A stretch of 64,000 nt of DNA from Streptomyces sp. MJM8645 (GTDB lineage Bacteria; Actinomycetota; Actinomycetes; Streptomycetales; Streptomycetaceae): the NCBI RefSeq assembly GCF_001625365.1, contig NZ_LJJF01000001.1, forward strand, positions 6,560,501 to 6,624,500, written 5' to 3'. The position numbers and the translations under genes were made by a program. Shown here piece by piece: positions 26,690 to 35,910 of this stretch (position 1 is its first letter; each line of letters begins with the position of its first letter). The notes under the pieces are model-generated. The model had not been told where the DNA came from, made no database searches, and saw only the letters and a program-made list of their open reading frames with translations.

Positions 26690-26755
26690 CTGCCGCATCT
26701 TGCCCGCATCTTGCCGCACGAGCTGCCGGTCGCCGGGCCCGATCGTTCCTAGCGT
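26690..26755 (+). promoter_or_regulatory. Cluster promoter 1: CTGCCG-type direct repeats before glmS
   Basis: Repeats TTGCCC (26700), TTGCCG (26711) and CTGCCG (26723), plus an extra CTGCCG at 26690, precede a TAGCGT -10-like hexamer at 26750. Spacings of the last three are 11 and 12 bp, then 27 bp to the -10. The same numbers recur at 31018-31073 and 44258-44313. The predicted leader before the glmS start is about 100 bases. Confidence 0.75.
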
Positions 26756-26861
26756 TCTCCGTGGGGCTGGACCGCCGCGGAATACGCGCCGGAATTCCCG
26801 GGCCGCCGGCTGGGGCGTCGGCGGAATTCCATCGAGGATCGCTACCGACGAGGGCTGGATT

Positions 26862-27305
26862 GTGGAGCACGGAAATGCAAGAGAGAGCAGACTGGACGTC
26901 GTCGTGACGACGACGGCCTCGGATTCGCACACCTGGAACCTGGTGTTCCTGCAACTGCTGCTGGAGGAAATGGGCCACCGGGTGACGAACCTGGGCGCGT
27001 GCGTCCCCGACGCCCTGCTGCTCTCCGAATGCCGCCGGATCGAACCGGACCTGATCGTGGTCAGCAGCGTCAACGGGCACGGCTACCAGGAAGGGCTGCG
27101 GGTGATCCCGGCCCTGCGCGCCTGCCCGGAACTGCGGCGCACCCCGACGGTCATCGGCGGCAAGCTCGGCATCGCCGGAACCGACGACCCCGACCGCGAG
27201 CGCACACTGCTGGCGGCCGGCTTCGACCGGGTCTTCGAGGAGGACTCCGCGGTGGCCGGGTTCCGCGAGTTCGTCGACGGGCTGCACTCCCGGGTCCTGC
27301 TGTGA
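26862..27305 (+). CDS. glmS: Glutamate mutase (methylaspartate mutase) small, cobalamin-binding subunit
   Basis: 147 residues from the GTG at 26862, seven bases after AGGG. The family runs to about 137 residues. The B12-binding motif appears as S-D-S-H-T-W-N with the cobalt-ligating His at residue 23; the usual DxHxxG ends in Asn here. The Rossmann-like core follows: MGHRVTNLGACVPDALLL, DLIVVSSVNGHGYQ and TVIGGKLGIAG. With the large subunit it interconverts L-glutamate and (2S,3S)-3-methylaspartate by an adenosylcobalamin radical. Its stop overlaps the GTG of glmE. This is the first gene of the precursor operon. Confidence 0.92.
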   Translation: MEHGNARESRLDVVVTTTASDSHTWNLVFLQLLLEEMGHRVTNLGACVPDALLLSECRRIEPDLIVVSSVNGHGYQEGLRVIPALRACPELRRTPTVIGGKLGIAGTDDPDRERTLLAAGFDRVFEEDSAVAGFREFVDGLHSRVLL

Positions 27306-28591
27306 CGAGCTTCGGCGCGTTCGTGGCGCAGGCCGCGGAGGCCGGCGCACTGGTGGTCCAGCCCCGGATGGGGATGGCGCAGGCGGCCCGGATGCGGGAG
27401 GGCCTGCTCGCCACCCGGGCGGCGGCCGCCGTCACCGTCGGCACCATCACCCTGGACAGCTACACCCGCACCGGCGACCTCGACGCCGCGCGGCGGGCCC
27501 TGGCCGCCGGGGCCGGCCTCAACGGCTACCCGATCGCCACCCACCCGGTCGACGTCACCCGGTCGGTCCTGGCCGGGGTGGCGGACGCGGGCTTCCCGGT
27601 ACAGGTCCGGCACGGCTCGGCCGCGCCGGAGCACATCATCGGGGCGCTGCTGGCGGCCGGCCTGGACGCCACCGAGGGCGGACCGGTCTCCTACTGCCTG
27701 CCGTACGGCCGCACCCCGCTGCACGAGGCGGTGGCCCGCTGGCAGCGCAGCTGCGAACTACTGTCGTCCATACGGGAGTTCGGTGCGGATCCGCACCTGG
27801 AGACCTTCGGCGGCTGCATGATGGGCCAGCTCTGCCCGCCCTCGCTGCTGATCGCCATCAGCGTCCTGGAGGCGCTGTTCTTCCGCCAGCACGGGCTGCG
27901 CAGCATCTCGCTCAGCTACGCCCAGCAGGCCAACGCCCGCCAGGACGAGGAGGCGCTGGCCGCGCTCGGCCGGATCGCGGGCGAACTGCTCGCGGACGTC
28001 GACCACCACCTCGTGGTGTACGCGTACATGGGCGTGTACCCGCGCTCGCCCGGCGGCGCCCGACTGCTGCTGGAGGACGCCGCGCGGCTCGCGGTGCGCG
28101 GCGGCGCCGCCCGGCTGATCGTCAAGACCACGGCCGAGGCGCACCGCATCCCGACCGTCGCCGAGAACGTCCGGGCGCTGGAGACCGCCGCCGCGGCCGC
28201 CACGGCGGAACGCGCCCGCCCCCGGCCCGCCGCCCCGCCGGACACCGGGATCGAGGCCGAGGCCAGGGCGCTGATCGGCGCGGTGCTCGACCTGGACGCC
28301 GACCTCGGGCGGGCCCTGGTGCGGGCGTTCGCGGCCGGGTACCTGGACGTGCCGTACTGCCTGCACCCCGACAACGCCGGGCGGACGCGCAGCTCGCTCG
28401 GCCCGGACGGGCGGCTGCTGTGGTCCGCCGTCGGCTCGATGCCGATCGCCGGGCTCGCCGAGGGCGGCCGCGCGCCGATCCTCGGCTCGGCCGGGCTGCT
28501 GGCCGCGCTCTCCCAGGTCCAGCAGCGCTACGACGACCGGGCCGGGCGCTCGCCCGCACCCGCACTGCGGGGGCTGCCCGCCGCGCGGTGA
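27302..28591 (+). CDS. glmE: Glutamate mutase large (epsilon) subunit
   Basis: 429 residues; the GTG start overlaps the glmS stop (GTGA). The catalytic barrel shows LVVQPRMGMAQAARMREGL at the start, the TVGTITLDSYTR and GLNGYPIATHPVDVT blocks, QVRHGSA, ATEGGPVSYCLPYGR and SIREFGADPHLETFGGCMMG. These are the substrate and cofactor contact regions of glutamate mutase. It is shorter than clostridial GlmE (about 480), mainly at the C-terminus. Together with GlmS it supplies 3-methylaspartate, as in friulimicin-type lipopeptide pathways. A 12-bp tandem repeat starts at its stop codon. Confidence 0.92.
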   Translation: MTSFGAFVAQAAEAGALVVQPRMGMAQAARMREGLLATRAAAAVTVGTITLDSYTRTGDLDAARRALAAGAGLNGYPIATHPVDVTRSVLAGVADAGFPVQVRHGSAAPEHIIGALLAAGLDATEGGPVSYCLPYGRTPLHEAVARWQRSCELLSSIREFGADPHLETFGGCMMGQLCPPSLLIAISVLEALFFRQHGLRSISLSYAQQANARQDEEALAALGRIAGELLADVDHHLVVYAYMGVYPRSPGGARLLLEDAARLAVRGGAARLIVKTTAEAHRIPTVAENVRALETAAAAATAERARPRPAAPPDTGIEAEARALIGAVLDLDADLGRALVRAFAAGYLDVPYCLHPDNAGRTRSSLGPDGRLLWSAVGSMPIAGLAEGGRAPILGSAGLLAALSQVQQRYDDRAGRSPAPALRGLPAAR

Positions 28592-28649
28592 GACGCCCGG
28601 TGAGGCGCCCGCTGAGACGTCCGGTGAAACGCCCGGTGAAACGCCCGCT
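28590..28649. repeat. 12-bp tandem repeat of in-frame stop codons (5 copies)
   Basis: Five units of GARRCGYCCGST begin inside the glmE stop codon. Because the unit is 12 bp, a TGA recurs in the glmE frame every four codons (28589, 28601, 28613, 28625, 28637, 28649). It fills most of the gap before the next gene. Confidence 0.85.
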
Positions 28650-28701
28650 GAGAAACCACGCTCCACGCTCCACGAGAGAACGAGAGAAGAGGACCCCGAC
28701 C

Positions 28702-29694
28702 ATGCCCGACACCACGCCCCTGCCGCCGACCGACCCGGGCCGGCACCTGACCGCGCCGGCCACCCGCAGCGCGCTCCGGATCCAGCAGCACCTGCTCACC
28801 GCGGCCCGCGAGTTCCTGCGCGGCCGGGGCTTCACCGAACTGCTGCCACCGATCATCGGCCCGGTCACCGATCCCGGTGCGCGCGGCTCCAAGCAGGTGG
28901 ACATCGACTTCTACGGCCACCGCTACAAGCTGATGACCAGCGCGATCCTGTACAAGCAGGCCTCGCTGCTCGCCTTCGACAAGATCTTCTGCATCGCCCC
29001 GAACGTCCGTCTGGAACCGCTGGAGACCGCCGGGACGAACCGGCACCTGGCCGAGTTCCACCAGCTGGACGTGGAGGTCGCCGGGGCGAGCCGGGACGAC
29101 GCCGTCCAGCTGGCCGAGGACCTGGTGGTGCACATGGTCGACAGCACCGTCCGCGCGCTGCCCAAGGAGTTCGCCGAACTCGGCCGGGACCCGCAGGCCT
29201 TCGCCGAACTGCTGCAGGGCTCCTTCGGCCGCATCCGGCACGCGGAGGCGGTCGCCGAACTCCAGGGCATCGGGCACCCGCAGAGCCCCGAGGCCGAACT
29301 CGACTGGGAGGGCGAGGCGTTGCTGTCGGCCCGGCGGGACCGGCCGTTCTTCGTCACCGACTACCCGAAGGGCTCGCGCGGCTTCTACGACCGCGAGCAC
29401 CCCGACGACCCGGGCCTGCTGCGCAACTTCGACCTGCTGGCGCCTGAGGGCTACGGCGAACTGTGCAGCGGCAGCCAGCGCACCAACGACTACGCGGAGA
29501 TCGTCACCCGGATGCGGGAGACCGGCGAGAACCCGCAGAAGTACCGCTGGTACCTGGACCTGGTGCGCGAGGGCGTGCCGGCCAGCGCGGGCTTCGGCAT
29601 CGGGGTCGAGCGGCTCACCCGGTACGTCGCCGGGCTGGACGCCGTCTGGCAGGCCAGCGCCTTCCCGAAGATCGCCGGGGTGGTGTCCCCGTGA
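28702..29694 (+). CDS. Asparagine synthetase A-like enzyme (class II aaRS fold, AspRS-derived)
   Basis: 330 residues from the ATG at 28702 (GAAGAGGA ribosome site). It has the class II aminoacyl-tRNA synthetase catalytic core without an anticodon-binding domain: motif 2 around NVRLEPLETAGTNRHLAEFH and motif 3 GFGIGVERLTRYV. This is the layout of archaeal AspRS-derived asparagine synthetases, which activate the beta-carboxylate of aspartate as the adenylate and add ammonia. Beside glutamate mutase the natural suggestion is amidation of 3-methylaspartate to 3-methylasparagine; loading onto a carrier protein is another possibility. The stop overlaps the GTG of the next gene. Confidence 0.82.
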   Translation: MPDTTPLPPTDPGRHLTAPATRSALRIQQHLLTAAREFLRGRGFTELLPPIIGPVTDPGARGSKQVDIDFYGHRYKLMTSAILYKQASLLAFDKIFCIAPNVRLEPLETAGTNRHLAEFHQLDVEVAGASRDDAVQLAEDLVVHMVDSTVRALPKEFAELGRDPQAFAELLQGSFGRIRHAEAVAELQGIGHPQSPEAELDWEGEALLSARRDRPFFVTDYPKGSRGFYDREHPDDPGLLRNFDLLAPEGYGELCSGSQRTNDYAEIVTRMRETGENPQKYRWYLDLVREGVPASAGFGIGVERLTRYVAGLDAVWQASAFPKIAGVVSP

Positions 29695-30962
29695 GCGACC
29701 TCAGCGCGCCGGGATTCCCGGAGGAGGAGGTCCGGCACCGGGCCCGCGCCGGGGCGGCCGCCGCCTTCCCGCCCGCCGAGGAGTACGGACACGTGCTGTT
29801 CGGCGCCGGCCAGCCGGGCGCGGCGGACCGGGCGGCGCCGCCGGACGCCCTGGACGCGCTGCGGATCGTCCCGCCGCTGTTCCTGCCGCAGCGGCTGGCC
29901 AAGCTGATCGACCTCGGCCGCGAGCCCGACTACCGGGACGTCGAACTCGCCACCGTCATCGGCGGGTTCGCCTCCGCGCTGCCGGTGTACGTCTCCGCGA
30001 CCGGCTCCACCCGGGCCGCCGGCGGTGACCTCGGGCTGGCGCTGAGCCGGCAGGCCGGGGCACTCGGCATCCCGATGGTGATCGGCGAGAACGTGGTCCC
30101 GGTCAACGGCTACGGCCGGCTCGGCGAGGCGGCCGACCGTACGCTGCTCGGCCGGCTGCGCGCCTACACCGAAGAACTTCCGGACGGCCTCGGCGGCGTG
30201 GCCGTCCAGCAGAGCACCGAGGACGCCGACGCCGAGGTGTGGAACCTCGTCCACAGCGACCCGGCCGCCCTGCCGCTGCTGGAATCCGGGCGGCTGGCCT
30301 TCGAGTTGAAGGTCGGCCAGGGCGCCAAACCGGGCCTGGGCGGCATGACGGTGCTGGAGGCCGAGGCCGCCGCCGCGCTGGGCGACCGCTTCGGGCTGGA
30401 CCCGTTGTTCGGCGACGGGCGGGTGCTGCGCGCCGCCACCCCGGGCACCTTCACCGCGGAGATCCTGCGCCAGCAGATCCGGCTGATGCGCAACAACTAC
30501 CCGCGGGTGCGGATCTGGGTGAAGCTCTACCCCGGCCGGGACGTGGCCGAGGCCGCCCGGGTGGCGCACGAGGCCGGGGCGGACGCCGTCGTGGTGGACG
30601 GCGCCGAAGGCGGAACCGGCTGGGCGCCCGGGGTGTTCCTGCCGCACGTCGGACTGCCGCTCGCGGAGTGCCTGCGCCGGCTGGCGGTCGCGCCGCCGCC
30701 CTCGCTGCTGGTCTCCGGGCGGATCTGGGAAGGCGCCAGAGCGGTCAAGAGCCTGGCCTCGGGGGCCCGTGCGGTGGGCCTCGGGCGGGCGGCGCTGATC
30801 GCCGTGGCGGAGGACCGGGAATCCGGGCTCCGCCGTTTCGTGGACTGTCTGGCGCTGGAACTCCGACTGCTGATCAGCGCGCTCGGAAAGTACGCTCCGC
30901 AGGCCCTGGACCGGGAGGACGTCTGGTCCCCCGAGGAATGCGGAATCACCGCCGGCCGGTAG
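29691..30962 (+). CDS. Stand-alone glutamate synthase FMN domain protein (GltB2-like)
   Basis: 423 residues; the GTG overlaps the upstream stop (GTGA). The FMN barrel of glutamate synthase large subunits is plain: the characteristic FELKVGQGAKPGLGG, IRLMRNNYPRVRIWVKLYPG, ADAVVVDGAEGGTGWAP and LASGARAVGLGRAAL. There is no glutaminase domain, and I do not see the usual cysteine cluster for a 3Fe-4S centre. Such domains reduce a 2-imino acid to an amino acid. In this operon it may perform a reductive amination in making or recycling the unusual amino acid. Exact role unknown. Confidence 0.82.
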   Translation: MSDLSAPGFPEEEVRHRARAGAAAAFPPAEEYGHVLFGAGQPGAADRAAPPDALDALRIVPPLFLPQRLAKLIDLGREPDYRDVELATVIGGFASALPVYVSATGSTRAAGGDLGLALSRQAGALGIPMVIGENVVPVNGYGRLGEAADRTLLGRLRAYTEELPDGLGGVAVQQSTEDADAEVWNLVHSDPAALPLLESGRLAFELKVGQGAKPGLGGMTVLEAEAAAALGDRFGLDPLFGDGRVLRAATPGTFTAEILRQQIRLMRNNYPRVRIWVKLYPGRDVAEAARVAHEAGADAVVVDGAEGGTGWAPGVFLPHVGLPLAECLRRLAVAPPPSLLVSGRIWEGARAVKSLASGARAVGLGRAALIAVAEDRESGLRRFVDCLALELRLLISALGKYAPQALDREDVWSPEECGITAGR

Positions 30963-31017
30963 CCCCGGCCTGCCCGGGTCGATTCCTGCGGCATGCCCGG
31001 AAAGCGGCAGCGGAAAA

Positions 31018-31073
31018 CTGCCGATTTCCTTCCTCCTTTCCTGCCGATAGGGCCGTCGAATTCCCCCTATCGT
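31018..31073 (+). promoter_or_regulatory. Cluster promoter 2: CTGCCG-type direct repeats before the first NRPS
   Basis: CTGCCG at 31018, a weaker CTTCCT at 31029 and CTGCCG at 31041 precede TATCGT at 31068. Spacings are 11, 12 and 27, identical to the promoters before glmS and the mbtH-like gene. The NRPS start lies 38 bases after the -10. Confidence 0.75.
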
Positions 31074-31110
31074 CGAACTCGTCGCCGATTCATCTCACTT
31101 CTGGGGCTGG

Positions 31111-34100
31111 ATGATGTCCTCTCGCGGTTTCCCTACTGAGAATGCTGCGCCCGAAAGCACGGCGCCCGAAATCACGGTGCCTGAAATAACGGTGTCCGCT
31201 TTCGAGTCGCCCGCTTTCGAGCCGTTCGCCTCCGCCGTCCGCCGCTTTCCGGAGCGGCCGGCCGTCCGCACCGGCGGCCGGACCGTCAGCTACCGGGAGC
31301 TGGACGGCCTGACCGCCGCGCTCGCCGCCCGGCTCGCCCCCGGGGGGACGGTCGCCGTCACCGGCCGCGACCGGCTGGACCACGTGGTCGCGCTGCTGGC
31401 GGTCCTGCGGGCCGGCGCCACCTACCTGCCGCTGGACCGGGAGGCCCCGGAGGAGCGCAACCGCTGGATCACCGAGGACGCCGGGGCCTCCCTCGCCCTC
31501 GGCGGCGAGGAGCTCACCGAGCTCACCGGGCGCAGTGCCGCTGCCGGTGCGGGCTACGTCATCTACACCTCCGGCACCACCGGCCGCCCGAAGGGCGTGC
31601 ACGTCCCGCTCGCCGCGCTGACCGGCCACCTGGCCGCCGCCGCCCGGACCTTCGGCCTGACCGAGCAGGACGTGGTGCTGCAGTTCGCCCGTCCGACGGT
31701 GGACGTGGCCGTGGAGCAGGTCCTCGGCGCGCTGTCCGCCGGGGCCTGCCTGGTCCTCCCGGAGCACCGACTTCTCTCCCCGGCCGAACTGCTGGACCTG
31801 CTGGACGCCGAGGGCGTCACCGTCGCCAACCTGGCCGCCGGCTACTTCCAGGACGTGGTGGCGGCCCTGGGCGGCCGGGTGCCGCGCACCCTGCGGCTGA
31901 TGATCTCGGGCAGCGACAAGCTGGAGCCCGCCACCGCCGCCGCCTGGTGGGCCGCGACCGGGGTGCCGCTGCTGAACGCGTACGGACCGACCGAGACCGT
32001 GGTCACCGCCACCACCCACCGGCTCGCGGGCGAGCAGCCCGAGGCGGGTGTGCCGATCGGGACCGCGCTCGGCGGGCGGCGGCTCTACGTGCTCGACGAG
32101 CGGCTGCGTCCGGTGCCGCCCGGCACGGCCGGCGAACTGTACGTCGGCGGGCCGCTGCTGGCCTCCGGCTACCTGGGCCGCCCGGGCCTGACCGCCGACC
32201 GCTTCGTCGCGGACCCGTTCGTGGCCCCGCTCGCAGACCCGCTCGCGGACCCGGGCGGGCCGGCGCCCGCAGCGCCGAGCGGCGCTCCCGGCGCGCGGAT
32301 GTACCGCACCGGCGACGTGGTGCGCCGCACGACCGAGGACGGCCCGCTGGAGTTCGTCGGCCGCAGCGACCACCAGGTGAAGGTCCGCGGCTTCCGGGTC
32401 GAGCCGGGCGAGATCGAGCAGGTGCTGGCCGGGTACCCGGGCGTCACCGGCTGCGTGGTGGTGGCGCGCGAGGGCCGGCTGGCCGGCTACCTGACCGGCG
32501 CCGCGCCGCAGTACGCCGAGGCGCGGGCCTGGCTGGCCGAGCGGCTGCCCGAGCACATGATCCCGGCGACGCTCACCGCGCTGGACGCCTTCCCGCTGAC
32601 CGGCGGCGGCAAGGTGGACCGCCAGGCCCTGCCCGAGCCGCAGGCAGCCCCCGAGGGCCAGCCGACCGGACGCCCGCCGCGCACGCCCGCCGAGCAGCTG
32701 ATCGCGGCGGTCTGGGCGGACGTGCTCGGGGTGCCCGAGGTCGGGGCTGACGACAACTTCTTCCACCTGGGCGGCGATTCGCTGACGGCCGTGCGGGTGG
32801 TGGGCCGGGTCTTCGACGTCTTCGGCATGGTGTCCCCGTACACCATCTTCGACGCGCCGACGCTGGCGGAGTTCGCCGCCGCGGTGACCGCCGCCTCCGG
32901 CGGTGAGCGCCCGGCGCTGGTCCGCTCGGGCGCCACCGAGGCCCCGCTGTCCAAGTTCCAGCGCGGCCTCTGGTTCCTCGACCAGTGGAACCCGGACGCG
33001 CCGACCTACGTGGTGCCCTGGGTGTTCCGGTTCGCCGGGCCGATCGACCCCGAGCTGCTGCGCCAGGCGCTGGCCGGGGTGGTGGCGCGGCACGAGAGCC
33101 TGCGGACGACCTTCGAGCTCGCCGAGGACGGCCCGCGCCAGGTCGTCCACCCGGCCGTGGAGCTGCCGTTCACGCTCACCGAGACCACCGCCGACCAGGT
33201 GGACGACCTGGTGGCCGAGGCCGCGCTGGAGCCCTTCGACCTGGAGGCCGGGCCGCTGGTGCGGGCGCGGGTCTTCCGGGCCGCCGGCGCGACCACGCTG
33301 CTGCTGCTCTTCCACCACATCGTCTGGGACGAGGGCTCGCTGCCGGTGCTGGAGGCCGAACTCCAGGAGCTGTACGCCGCGGCGGCCGAGGGGCGCCCGG
33401 CCGAGCTGCCGGAACTCGCCGTCCAGTACGGCGACTACGCGGCCTGGCAGTACCAGGACGACATCGCCGAGCGGCAACTCGACTACTGGCGCGAGCAGTT
33501 GTCCGACGTGCCGGACGCCGACGCGCTGGTGCCGGACCACCCCCGCCCCGAGGAGCAGGCCTTCCGCGGCGCGTTCCACCGGTTCGCGATGGCGGATCCG
33601 GTGGCCGGGGCCGTCCGGACGCTCGCCCGCAGCGAGGATGCCACCCCGTTCATGGTGCTGCTCGCCGGGCTGGCGCTCACCCTGCACCGCCGCTCCGGGC
33701 AGCGCGACCTGGTGCTCGGCTCGCCGGTGAACGTCCGTGGCCGGGCCGAACTCGACGGCCTGATCGGCTACTTCGTCAACCTGCTGCCGCTGCGCCTGAA
33801 GGTCGAGGAGGGCGTCTCCTTCCGCGAGCTGGTCCGGCACGTGCGCGAGGTGTCGATCGCCGGCTACCGGCACCAGGAGGTGCCCTTCGACGACATCGCG
33901 AACGCGGTGGTGGAGGAGCGCCCCGAGGACCGCAACCCGCTGTGCCAGGTGCTGCTGGAGCTGCACCCGTTGGACACCCGCCCGCTGACCGTCGGCGGCT
34001 GCGAGGTCACCCGCGAACTGCACTCCAACCCCGTCTCCCGCTTCGACCTGTCCGTCTCGGTGGACGACCGGGGCACCGGCTTCACCGGCCGCTTCGAGTA

Positions 34101-35910
34101 CGACAGCGACCTCTTCGAGGCCTCCACCATGGCCGGCCTGTGCGAGCAGTGGCTGGGTACCCTGGCCGCCGCCCTGGAGGTGCCGGGGCACGCCCTGTTC
34201 GAGGCGCAGGCCGCCCGGGCCCCGCAGGCCACCGCCCTGATCTCCGGTGAACGGACTGTCCCGTACGGCGAGTTGAACGCCGCCGCGAACCGGCTGGCCC
34301 GCCACCTGGTGGGCCTCGGCATCGGCCGCGGCGACACCGTCGCCGTACTCGCCGAGCGCGGGCCGGAGATGGTCACCGCGCTGCTGGCCGCCCTCAAGAC
34401 CGGCGCCGCCTACACCCTGCTCGACCCGGACTTCCCGGCCGAGCGGCTGGCCGGCGCGGTCGCCGACACCGGCGCCGCCACGGTGATCACCCACGGCCAC
34501 GCCACCGTGCCGTTCGCCGTCCGGCGCCAGGTGGACCTGGACGCCGCGGCCGCCGAACTGGCCCGGTGCGCGGCGCACGACCTCGGCCTGCCGGTCGACG
34601 GCGGCGACCTCGCCTGCGTGATGTTCACCTCCGGCTCCACCGGCCGCCCCAAGGGCGCGGCCGTCCCGCACCGCGCGCTCACCACCACCTACCTCGGCCA
34701 GGACTACGCCCGCTTCGGCCCGGACGAGGTCTGGCTGCAGTGCTCGCCGGTCTCCTGGGACGCCTTCGCGCTGGAGCTCTACGGCGCGCTCTGCTTCGGC
34801 GGAGCGTGCGTCCTGCAGCCCGGCCAGCGCCCCGACCCGCAGGCCATCGCCGAGCTGACCCGCCGCCACGGCGTCACCGAACTCCAGCTCTCCGCCAGCC
34901 TGTTCAACTTCCTGCTGGAGGAGCTCCCGGAGACCTACGACGGCCTCAAACTGGCCATCACCGCCGGCGAGCGGGCCTCCGTCACCCATGTGGCCAAGGC
35001 CCTGGAGACCTACCCCGGCCTGGTGGTCGCCAACGGCTACGGCCCGGTCGAGAGCCTCGGCCTGACCACCTGCCACCAGGTCGGCCCGGAGGACGTCACC
35101 GGCAGCTCCGTCCCGATCGGCGTCGCGCTGAACGGCAAGGGCATCCTCGTCCTGGACGAGCTGCTGCGCCCCGTCGAGCCCGGCGTGACCGGCGAGCTGT
35201 ACGCCTCCGGCGGCGGTCTCGCCTACGGCTACCTCGGCCGGCCCGGCCTCACCGCCGAGCGCTTCGTCGCCTCCCCGTTCGGCGCCCCCGGCGAGCGCAT
35301 CTACCGCACCGGGGACCTCGGCTACGTCAGCGCCGGGGGCCTGCTGGAGGTCACCGGCCGGATCGACGACCAGGTCAAGATCCGCGGCTTCCGGGTCGAG
35401 CCCGGCGAGATCGAGGACGCGCTCACCCGGCACCCCGCCGTCCAGGAGGCCGCCGTCACCGTCCACGAACCCGCCCCGGGCGACCACCGCCTGGCCGCCT
35501 ACGTCACCGTCGGGGCCGACGCACCGGACCCGGAGGTGCTCCTCGACCACCTGGCCGGCCTGCTGCCCGAGCACATGGTGCCCGCCACCCTGGACGTCCT
35601 GGACGCCCTGCCGCTCAACCACAACGGCAAGGTCGACCGGAAGGCGCTGCCCGCCCCCGCCGGGCGCCGGGCCGCCGCCCGCGACCCGCTGACCGAAGCC
35701 GAACGGCTGGTCGCCGAGGCCATGTGCGAGGTCCTCGACCTCACCGAGGTCGGCCGGGAGGACAACTTCTTCCGGATCGGCGGCAACTCGCTGGCCGCCG
35801 TCCGGGTCGCGATGCGGCTGTCCCGGGAGACCGGCACCCGCGTCCCCCCGCAACTGGTGTTCCGGGCCAGGACCGTGAGCGCCATCGCCGAACGGCTGGC
35901 CGCCCGATGA
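31111..35910 (+). CDS. NRPS 1: A-T-C-A-T (modules 1 and 2)
   Basis: 1599 residues. A1 (about 30-510; YVIYTSGTTGRPKG, NAYGPTE), T1 (FFHLGGDSL, Ser557), C2 (about 609-1027), A2 (about 1027-1514; VMFTSGSTGRPKG, NGYGPVE), T2 (FFRIGGNSL, Ser1560). No starter condensation domain precedes A1, so the chain is probably not acylated. C2 carries HHIVWDE (His735-Glu741), where the family has HHxxxDG. Pocket residues read against GrsA are D-V-E-N-M-S-A-V-T-K for A1 and D-A-L-Q-I-A-G-G-L-K for A2. Neither matches a code I know. The stop overlaps the start of NRPS 2 (ATGA). First of a five-gene operon. Confidence 0.93.
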   Translation: MMSSRGFPTENAAPESTAPEITVPEITVSAFESPAFEPFASAVRRFPERPAVRTGGRTVSYRELDGLTAALAARLAPGGTVAVTGRDRLDHVVALLAVLRAGATYLPLDREAPEERNRWITEDAGASLALGGEELTELTGRSAAAGAGYVIYTSGTTGRPKGVHVPLAALTGHLAAAARTFGLTEQDVVLQFARPTVDVAVEQVLGALSAGACLVLPEHRLLSPAELLDLLDAEGVTVANLAAGYFQDVVAALGGRVPRTLRLMISGSDKLEPATAAAWWAATGVPLLNAYGPTETVVTATTHRLAGEQPEAGVPIGTALGGRRLYVLDERLRPVPPGTAGELYVGGPLLASGYLGRPGLTADRFVADPFVAPLADPLADPGGPAPAAPSGAPGARMYRTGDVVRRTTEDGPLEFVGRSDHQVKVRGFRVEPGEIEQVLAGYPGVTGCVVVAREGRLAGYLTGAAPQYAEARAWLAERLPEHMIPATLTALDAFPLTGGGKVDRQALPEPQAAPEGQPTGRPPRTPAEQLIAAVWADVLGVPEVGADDNFFHLGGDSLTAVRVVGRVFDVFGMVSPYTIFDAPTLAEFAAAVTAASGGERPALVRSGATEAPLSKFQRGLWFLDQWNPDAPTYVVPWVFRFAGPIDPELLRQALAGVVARHESLRTTFELAEDGPRQVVHPAVELPFTLTETTADQVDDLVAEAALEPFDLEAGPLVRARVFRAAGATTLLLLFHHIVWDEGSLPVLEAELQELYAAAAEGRPAELPELAVQYGDYAAWQYQDDIAERQLDYWREQLSDVPDADALVPDHPRPEEQAFRGAFHRFAMADPVAGAVRTLARSEDATPFMVLLAGLALTLHRRSGQRDLVLGSPVNVRGRAELDGLIGYFVNLLPLRLKVEEGVSFRELVRHVREVSIAGYRHQEVPFDDIANAVVEERPEDRNPLCQVLLELHPLDTRPLTVGGCEVTRELHSNPVSRFDLSVSVDDRGTGFTGRFEYDSDLFEASTMAGLCEQWLGTLAAALEVPGHALFEAQAARAPQATALISGERTVPYGELNAAANRLARHLVGLGIGRGDTVAVLAERGPEMVTALLAALKTGAAYTLLDPDFPAERLAGAVADTGAATVITHGHATVPFAVRRQVDLDAAAAELARCAAHDLGLPVDGGDLACVMFTSGSTGRPKGAAVPHRALTTTYLGQDYARFGPDEVWLQCSPVSWDAFALELYGALCFGGACVLQPGQRPDPQAIAELTRRHGVTELQLSASLFNFLLEELPETYDGLKLAITAGERASVTHVAKALETYPGLVVANGYGPVESLGLTTCHQVGPEDVTGSSVPIGVALNGKGILVLDELLRPVEPGVTGELYASGGGLAYGYLGRPGLTAERFVASPFGAPGERIYRTGDLGYVSAGGLLEVTGRIDDQVKIRGFRVEPGEIEDALTRHPAVQEAAVTVHEPAPGDHRLAAYVTVGADAPDPEVLLDHLAGLLPEHMVPATLDVLDALPLNHNGKVDRKALPAPAGRRAAARDPLTEAERLVAEAMCEVLDLTEVGREDNFFRIGGNSLAAVRVAMRLSRETGTRVPPQLVFRARTVSAIAERLAAR

